From Nematostella vectensis (Eukaryota > Cnidaria > Anthozoa > Actiniaria > Edwardsiidae), in the NCBI RefSeq assembly GCF_932526225.1, contig NC_064035.1, positions 12,096,566 to 12,160,565 of the forward strand: 64,000 bases of DNA, given 5' to 3'. This document shows, one piece after another, positions 57,040 to 64,000 of the stretch; the first letter of the stretch is position 1, and each line of letters starts with the position of its first letter. The position numbers and the translations under genes are program-made. Below the pieces are notes generated by a model. It saw nothing but the letters and a program-made list of their open reading frames with translations. It searched no databases and was not told where the DNA came from.

Positions 57040-60000
57040 TCACAGGGCAGAGTCCTGTCCGTCCTGGGGAGATTCATTAGCCTTAGCTGCTCCATTCGTC
57101 TCCGGCGGTTTGTTTTCATCCTCTGCAAACACGTGCAATAACAGTAGTCTCCATCAGTGATACGGAAGATAGAAATCTGACATTAGACGCAATTAGTATC
57201 ATTGAATGCGCGGGGTCTTTGTCTACGTTTTGTTTTGTTTACGTCTCGTTAATCTAGCAGTCATTAGCCTGCGTATTGATCGCGCGCGCCTGGGTTATGC
57301 ATCCAATTTGCGGCTTATGTTAGAGTCGGATGCTATGTACTTCTTTAAATATACGAACTGATGGCTAAGATCGTCCAATATACGAAATGATGGCTAAGAT
57401 CGCTCAATATAAAAAATGATGGCTTGAGTGGATTTAAATAAAGCAAGCTTCTTAATCGCGGTCTGTCGAGTAAGTGGTATTCTTTCGTGACACTGCGCTT
57501 TGTATTGAAAAACTCGATTCGTTACGCAAGCCTTATCTTGTCTTTAGATAAGGTTTTCTCGCCTACAAAACTTACTTTTCTCCTCCACCTTGTCGTCTTT
57601 TCCACAATCCTCCTCCACAAATCCTTTATTCTCGGCATTTACTTCAGGCGCCTTCCCGTTTTCAACAGCTACCATTTGATTCTCCTCGCAATCGACCTCG
57701 TCCCCTTTTTTAGTTTTGCTCCGTCGCATGCAGCAGCAACAGACGATGATAACGACCACCAGGAGAATAAATACGAACCCCCCGACTGCGATAGCTGCGA
57801 TCTGCCAAAGCCTGAGGATAGGGGCGGGGGTTCCAGGGGTAGTTGTAGTTAGGTCAGGCGGGGTAGTTGTGGTGTTGGCTGGACCTTGAAGACGAACCGT
57901 TATTAGCCTGCGCAGCAAGCGTTCCCGTGTGTTTTGAGGGGCCCTTTGAGCGAAAGGAAACCCAGAGAAACAGAGGAAACCGGCGAGAAGTTCGATATGC
58001 CTCATTTTGGCCGCGCGAAAAATGGGGCGAGCGCAAAAAAAGTACGCGGGGGAACTCCCTTCTTTCCCTTCCTTCCCGCCCGTACTTTTTTGCCTTCGCC
58101 CCATTTTTCGCGCGGTCAAAATCTCGCTCATCGAATTTCTCGTCGGTTTCTGGGTTCCTATGCGCTAAAAACACACGGGAACGCTTGCTACGCAGGCTAA
58201 ACCGTTATAATTCCATCATTGTGACACATGACACACATACAGTTATTAAAAATACGTGGACGCTTCTCAGCTTATCTGCCAAACTACCAATAGCCTGCTA
58301 GCCGGCTTCCCGAAACTCCGCAAAGCCGGGGCTAGAAGGCTAAACTATCAAAGAAAAAAATGTTAGTTGTAGACTACTTTATTTAGGCACCAACTTTGCA
58401 GGGGCGGGTCCAGGATATTTTGAGGCTGTGTCACTTCACGTGGACAGGCCAGAGTATCAGGGAGTCAGCCTTCCCTCATATGCTTCACTTGTCTTTTCCA
58501 ACCTTCCCTCATGTGCTACCCCAGTGTAATTATAGGATGGATAATGTAACTGCTAAGGGGAATGCATGTATGCCGATGACCGAGGGCATGCTTGTGAACA
58601 GGTTTCTTTCCTCGTTAAACAGAGAAAGGGTTACATAACTCACTTGTAGGAATAACAGGTGTAGCATTTACGGCATTCAAGGTAGAGCTCGCTCCAACAG
58701 CTGATAAGATAAAATCAACAAATCGCAATCAATGCTGAATTAAGCTGTAAGCTTACTAGGACATCAAAGCTGTTCGTCTTACTTGGTGTGGGTGTGATCG
58801 TAGATCCACTTGCGCTCGCTGGTATCACACTTGTAGTAACCAAGACAACAGAAGTAGTTGCTACTATATGGAAGACAAAAGGAAGGATAAGTGTATCGAT
58901 GTTGTTAAGAAAATTAATGACAAATGATGAGGATAGTGAGGATATCATGACAAGAATGGCTGCGATCATGTTGATGGCGACGACAAAAAGATGGTGGTTA
59001 TGATTATGAAGAAGATGGTGGTGATGATGATGATGTGAAGATGGTTGTGATGATGAAGATGGTGGTGGTGGTAATGATTGTGATGATGATGAAGATGGTG
59101 GTGGTGATGATGAAGATGTTTGTGATGATAAAGATGGTGGTGGTGGCAATGATTGTGATGATGATGAAGATCGCGTCTGAGAAACGCGCATTGTTCGGAA
59201 TACAACTTTTGTCATAGTCTGTGTTCATAAAGACTTAAACCATTTCAACTTTTCGATTTATTTCCCCGGTTTGACCACGCCTACACAGGCGACCACCTAG
59301 TTATTCTAGAGAGCTTGTCTTTGGTGGTCAGTAGTTCTTTTTAGTCATAAGGAGTTTTATCATTGAACTTTAATAAGCATTTGCGTTGTTATACTTCTGA
59401 TTGAACGGCATCCCATCTTAAGCTGTTTCTAGAGGGGGATTTTTAAGCCTTGTTTGCTGATAAGATAAAATCAACAAATCGCAATCAATGCTGAATTAAG
59501 CTGTAAGCTTACTAGGACATCAAAGCTGTTCGTCTTACTTGGTGTGGGTGTGATCGTAGATCCACTTGCGCTCGCTGGTATCACACTTGTAGTAACCATG
59601 ACAACAGAAGTAGTTGCTACTATATGGAAGACAAAAGGAAGGATAAGTGTATCGATGTTGTTAAGAAAATTAATGACAAATGATGAGGATAGTGAGGATA
59701 TCATGACAAGAATGGCTGCGATCATGTTGATGGCGACGACAAAAAGATGGTGGTTATGATTATGATGAAGATGGTGATGGTGGTGATGATGATGATGATG
59801 TGAAGATGGTTGTGATGATGAAGATGGTGGTGGTGGCAATGATTGTGATGATGATGAAGATGGTGATGATGATGATGATGATGATGGTGGTGAAGAAAGT
59901 AGTGGTTATCATGATGGCAGAAGTAGTGATGATACACTCTTTTTTATAAGAACGTCCAGCCTGAGATTTCACCAAATTCTAAGATAATACTAAGAACATG

Positions 60001-62466
60001 CCGAGGCTAAGATGGCAGAAAAAATTCTTTTTAGTCCTGATGCGTTCTTAAATGCAGAATCAAATTGTGCTCATAGTAACAACCTTATTATTGCTATTGA
60101 TCATTAGTGTAAGTCTATTCCTAATATTTCTTTGGGTATTATACTTTTTCAGCCTTAAAATGCTCCAAAAATAAGAACGGCCCAGCCTCAACTGAAAATT
60201 AGACGTTCTTTATAGAAAAGAGTGTAGTTTGTCGCAATGATGGTGGTGATGATGCATACCTTGAAAACCTTCTGCAGTAGAGGTAGAAGGAGACGGTGAG
60301 GCTGCTCGTGGAAAAATCATGATTAAACAGGGCCGTAGCAGACCTCGAAAAGTATTTTTTTTTTTGGGGGGGGGGGCACAATACAGAAACGTAATATAAT
60401 ATTAGGGGGCATAGCCACACCCCTACTGGTCATTTCCTTGTAATTTTTGAAAATATTGGGGGGGGGGCACATGCCCCAAGTGCCCCACCACCTGCTACGG
60501 CCCTGATTAAATGAGTTAGTTCATTCAATATCCACAATGTTACAAAAATATTATAGCACAAATTAACAGATTGAGGCATATAAACCTTGAAAAACGGCGC
60601 TATGAAGTCATATAAAAATCATAAAATGAAAATACCGTAGATGTAAAATGTAACCGTAATCGCGATCATTATAATTCCGCCCCTCAAGAATTGTCGAAAT
60701 CTGTTTACCGAGTTGCGTAGCAATATCAGAACAAGACATAGAAGATAGAAACACCAAGAACAACTTGCGTGAGATATGCTGGCGAGGTCAAGCCATTTAA
60801 GATAACCCTTTCGTTGAATAGATTGATTACGATTGCTACCTTGTCGGCACAACTATTCCAACCAATATCAAGGTCTTCCGTGAACGTTCGAAAAGGAAAG
60901 GCTATGATAACGCAATATTCATCGAAACCAACCCAATCTTTTAGTTATCGCCTACTTTTAGGTAAGCGCCCACTCCCAGCGCCTCCTGTTTTTAAGGCGT
61001 AAAATATCTTAAAGGATTTCCTTCAAATAAACACCTCCCACCCCTCCCTAAAATTTTTCGATGTTGTAACCGTGATTCTTTTGACGCTGTAACCCGAGTT
61101 TACGACGCAGAAATTGAAGTGAAGTAATATCAAGGGTCTGAGAAACGCGCATTGTTCGGAATACAACGTTTGTCATAGTCTGTTTTCATAAAGACTTAAA
61201 CCATTTCAACTTTTCGATTTATTTCCCCGGTTTGACCACGCCTACACAGGCGACCACCTAGTTATTCTAGAGAGCTTGTCTTTGGTGGTCAGTAGTTCTT
61301 TTTAGTCATAAGGAGTTTTATCATTGAACTTGAAATAAAGGTATTTTGTTATTCATTCAGTTAATAAGCATTTGCGTTGTTATACTTCTGATTGAACGGG
61401 ATCCTATCTTAAGCTGTTTCTAGAGGGGGATTTTTAAGCCTTGTTTGCTAAGAGGTTTAACACCCGGTTATTCTATATTGGTTCACAAGTCATTTAGGAA
61501 TTTGCATGTTTAAGCAAACACCCCCCAAGCTGTACACGCGAACAAAAGATGCTTGTTAATTTAACAGTTTATCAAATACCACTCGCGGTAATTAGATCAA
61601 ATAAGGAACAAAGATTGCCAATTAGACTTCGCTCATGGAATTCGTCTGAGCTGTTTATCAATGTTCACAATTACTTCTTGCCATGTTTTATGCGTGTTTT
61701 ACAAGCGGCACCTTACGCCTGTGTCATCAAACTACAGGACTGCAAGACTAATCTGCTAAGAAAATATTTCCTCTCATTTGTGTTTGTTTATAGCAACATC
61801 AACAAGATTGTCTAGAAAATGATTAATTTGATCGAAGCGATAATTCATAGAAGAAAAATGATCCCCTAGATGTGTAGGTTATCACATTGAACAATTAAAA
61901 AAAGGGTTTTCAAACTTGGGCTCATCTTTGAAAAGTTTGGATTAACAAACAATTCTGTGAAATGAATTTTTCACATGACAAGATTAACCCAACGCACAAT
62001 TTAAATGCCAGTTGGATGATAACCCTTTAAATATGGCAAATTTTGATTACTGTTCTTGTTTGCCAGCAGACGAGAAAGATGTACCCGTCTTTTCGAGATA
62101 AAGATCTGACTGTTAAAAAGAACATTGGGAATCTTAGTCAACGGTACTACCGAAGATAGCCAATCTTTCCCTCTGTGCTTAGTAAACTAGACGACGACCG
62201 GGTGAAAAATTATCCTTATTTTGTGCTAAGCGTACTTTTACAGCGACTACGGTTCCACCTGGCCCTGTGCCATTAAGCACGAGGAGGATAGCTAACAGGT
62301 AACGGCCCCACGCCTCAAAAGTAAAATCATCTTCATCTTTTAATATAAAGTATTTCTTGGATTTCACCATGAAATGTGACTTACTTGTACTGGAGACATT
62401 CGAGGTCGCAGCCATACAACCAGCTGAAATGGTTAATAGAAGTACCAACATCTGGAAAGTTCCCAT
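57040..62466 (-). CDS. Single-pass membrane protein with Thr/Ser-rich ectodomain
   Basis: Seven exons on the minus strand: 62466-62385, 60301-60260, 59619-59539, 58863-58783, 58700-58644, 57884-57576, 57122-57040; 244 aa. Exon 1 is a signal peptide (MGTFQMLVLLLTISAGCMAA). Exons 2-5 are short, all phase 1-1, and encode a Ser/Thr/Pro-rich, probably O-glycosylated stretch. Exons 3 and 4 are tandem copies encoding ATTSVV[M/L]VTTSVIPASA. Exon 6 gives a Thr-rich stem, a transmembrane helix (IAAIAVGGFVFILLVVVIIV), a palmitoylation-type CCCC, then a charged tail; exon 7 ends SPQDGQDSAL. I do not recognise a family. The acyl-anchor-like Cys run after the helix is reminiscent of synaptotagmin N-termini, but there is no C2 domain. 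Small extra exons in intron 1 cannot be excluded. Confidence 0.7.
57904..58199. mobile_element. 296-bp TAGCCTGCG element with 9-bp duplication
   Basis: Tips TAGCCTGCG(C/T)AGCAAGCGTT and complement are near-perfect over about 32 bp. The whole element is foldback-like, including inner arms AAAATGGGGCGA. It is flanked by exact 9-bp repeats AACCGTTAT (57895-57903 and 58200-58208), as for Mutator-like elements. It sits in intron 5 of the membrane-protein gene. On the coding strand it ends 19 bases before the exon 6 acceptor. Confidence 0.85.
58291..58342. mobile_element. 52-bp TAGCC...GGCTA mini-element
   Basis: TAGCCTGCTAGCCGGCTT at the left and the complementary AAGCCGGGGCTAGAAGGCTA at the right form a hairpin. 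Flanks AACTACCAA and AACTATCAA are a 9-bp duplication with one mismatch. Probably a deletion derivative of the same family as the 57904 element. Confidence 0.65.
58700..59457. repeat. Duplicated exon segment plus relocated flank (membrane-protein gene)
   Basis: 58700-59175 repeats 59458-59925, including the 81-nt Thr/Ser exon and a (GATGAT)n tract. 59176-59457 repeats 61136-61450, starting CTGAGAAACGCGCATTGTTC. So the left copy looks like a duplicate of 59458-61450 from which about 1.2 kb was deleted. Simple GAT repeats on the plus strand (58985-59175 and 59740-59935) give artefactual His/Ser reading frames. Confidence 0.85.
59934..60225. mobile_element. Inverted-repeat element with TAAGAACG motifs
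   Basis: Left end ACACTCTTTTTTATAAGAACGTC and right end complement (GACGTTCTTTATAGAAAAG..) pair over about 23 bases with two differences. Inner blocks GCCTGAG/CTCAACTG and TTCTTA also recur inverted. No clear target duplication. Lies in intron 2 of the membrane-protein gene. Confidence 0.5.
60328..60505. mobile_element. 178-bp CAGGGCCGTAGCAG element
   Basis: Perfect 14-bp terminal inverted repeats (CAGGGCCGTAGCAG at 60328-60341 and its complement at 60492-60505). Flanking direct repeat ATTAAA (60322-60327 and 60506-60511). The interior has two G-runs and GGGGCACA/TGCCCCA arms. Lies 27 bases upstream, on the coding strand, of the exon 2 acceptor of the membrane-protein gene. Confidence 0.85.
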
Positions 62467-63224
62467 TTTTGAACAGCCACACAAAATTGTACAATCGCTT
62501 TGTGTATGTACAGTATCTGCAGTTAGCGTCACACTACTGTTACCAAGACGGGAGCTCTGATTATTTAGCACTCAAGCTTTCCGAATCGTTCCTTGCCTTG
62601 TTACTTGATAATCACGAATAACCTACTGACAGATAGTTGAGTCTTGTTCAATAACCTTGTATTAGTTAGAACTTGTCGAATACTAATGACGTCATCTAAA
62701 CCTAAACCAATCACATAATTGGGTAGCGAGGGATGCCTGACCTTTTCTCGACAAAGTGATTACAGGGGACATAGACAAGTTTTATTGGAGCCTTGTGGAT
62801 TTTTCGCGATACTAACTTCTTACTCATCGAGAGTGACCTCATGCAAGGAAATATCAAACTGAGGCTTTGGCGTATCGACCGGGGCCTTCCGAGGCCACCC
62901 CAGGAGGTGAAAACTTTATGTGTGGGGAGTGGCCTATCTGAAAATTCCATCCGTATTCCCAAAGAGTGCTATGAAAAAACGATCCGTTTTAAACGGATGA
63001 CGTGATGACAGGTGACGAAAGAAGTATAAATTGCTAGAGAAATGAAGAACATTCAAAGAAAACTATTCGGCAGCATAAAATTAACGACCAATAAATTATT
63101 GAAGTAATTCATGTATTTCAATTATTTACACCTAGATCCACAAAATGAGTCATGACAATTATGTATTTACAAACGCCTACTATTGCCGTACGGGGAAGAC
63201 AGTATTCCCTTTAATTTCTTGTGT
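62467..63224. other. Intergenic region, upstream of the membrane-protein gene
   Basis: Lies between the start of the membrane-protein gene and the 3' end of the WD40 gene, both on the minus strand. No exon is recognised. A small palindrome TCCGTTTTAAACGGA lies at about 62982-62996. Confidence 0.4.
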
Positions 63225-63845
63225 TCACTCTGTTTGCTCTACTGCACTATGCCATAGTCGAACAGTTCCGTCGAACCCACAGGAAGCCAGTACGGATAGA
63301 GGTTCACAATACCATAGATCGCGCTAGAAAAAAAAAAGACTCAGAAAAAAGATTAGTTGTTAGTTGCTGTTGAAAAAAGTTAGTTGTCGTTATTGATGTT
63401 AATATAGATAAGAACTCATTTTCCGCCTCCACGTGCGTCTATTATTTGCCGTTTGCTTATCCGTTGAATAAAACATGAAAACCTTTACTTTTGCGAACAT
63501 AGAAAGTTCCCTAAAATTTCCGTAAAAAATCGTTTTACCCTTTCTTATTCAGTCCGATGTAACATTACAAAACAAGCGCGAAAATACATGAAGCACGAAT
63601 CGGCGAAAATGACGATGACGTGATGATGATGACAACACTGTTGCTAACGATGAATAAGGGCCGATGATGATGATTGTGATGACGATGACGATGATGACGA
63701 CGACGGTGATGACTAATACTGACACTCATTTTTCGACTAAAACAAACACACTATCTTTAAACAATACTTACAACCATTCCAGTATGGCCTTGCAGCTTAG
63801 CAACCACTCCCTGACTTGTAACTTCCCATACTACAATGCTTTTGT
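63225..63845 (-). CDS. WD40-repeat protein, C-terminal two exons (partial)
   Basis: Exon 63845-63772 encodes DKSIVVWEVTSQGVVAKLQG followed by HTGMV. The last exon 63323-63225 encodes RDLWYCEPLSVLASCGFDGT, then VRLWHSAVEQTE and a TGA stop. The GH...D-x-S/T-[IV]-x-[IVL]-W spacing is typical of two consecutive WD40 blades of a beta-propeller. The donor GTAAGT and acceptor TTTCTAG join in phase 0. The 5' exons lie beyond the right edge of the window, so the family member cannot be named; DCAF11-like and other WD proteins fit equally. A GAT-rich simple repeat lies in the intron (about 63605-63715). Confidence 0.7.
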
Positions 63846-64000
63846 CTTGTGAAGTCTGTGGAAGCAAGGCAAAGTTAAGTAGAAGTTAACCACTTACACA
63901 CCCTCATTCAAATTTCTTTTGCTGGCCAAGTTAGGGGTAGCAAATGGTAAATATGGGGAATATTTGGTCTTTTAATGGTCCCCAAGTGGTATTTTAATGG

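Noticed and set aside
57867-58301. Plus-strand frames of up to 144 codons at 57.9-58.3 kb
   Set aside because: They lie across the 296-bp foldback MITE and the antisense of the membrane-protein exon.
58715-59975. His/Ser-rich minus-strand frames near the Thr-rich exons
   Set aside because: Read-through of the real 81-nt exons into intronic GAT repeats; splice donors GTAAGA end the exons first.

Overview
This 64 kb window is animal nuclear DNA. It holds intron-rich genes with GT-AG splicing, conserved metazoan proteins, many short inverted-repeat transposons and pieces of non-LTR retrotransposons. The gene set (dynamitin, 14-3-3, GATAD1, an SH2-C1-RhoGAP chimaerin, a PAN-EGF-pentraxin protein) and the compact introns suggest a cnidarian, most likely a sea anemone such as Nematostella. 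That is an inference from style and content, not a database match. Exon models were built by hand from homology, reading frame and splice sites. In every complete model the summed exon length divides by three and gives one open frame.

Layout. (1) About 256-9390: a direct tandem duplication of a 4.5-4.6 kb unit. Each copy carries one intact five-exon minus-strand gene for a secreted PAN-EGF-pentraxin protein. Both duplication edges lie inside miniature transposons. (2) 9.4-13.5 kb: no convincing gene; a LINE tail lies at 12.4 kb. (3) 13539-17597, plus: a three-exon type II membrane protein resembling a glycosyltransferase. Its second intron is almost entirely a 33-bp minisatellite. (4) 18915-30769, minus: 16-exon dynactin subunit 2, with a 77-bp minisatellite in the last intron. 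(5) 31638-32384, plus: a 14-3-3 gene with no intron in its CDS, head-to-head with DCTN2. (6) 35936-38847, minus: GATAD1, head-to-head with (7) 39730-53617, plus: a 16-exon chimaerin. (8) 57040-62466, minus: a seven-exon single-pass membrane protein with a Thr/Ser-rich ectodomain and one duplicated exon. (9) 63225-63845, minus: the last two exons of a WD40 protein that continues past the window.

The most unusual signal is that several genes contain repeats made from their own exon-intron junctions. The glycosyltransferase-like gene has about 78 copies of its exon 2 5' splice site. Chimaerin has about 15 copies of the 3' splice site of its SH2 exon, plus one duplicated copy of the linker-exon acceptor. 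GATAD1 intron 1 has three diverged copies of the exon 2 acceptor. The genes are not an operon; apart from the two divergent promoter pairs they appear functionally unrelated (cytoskeletal transport, phosphoserine signalling, chromatin, Rac regulation, secreted lectin-like proteins).
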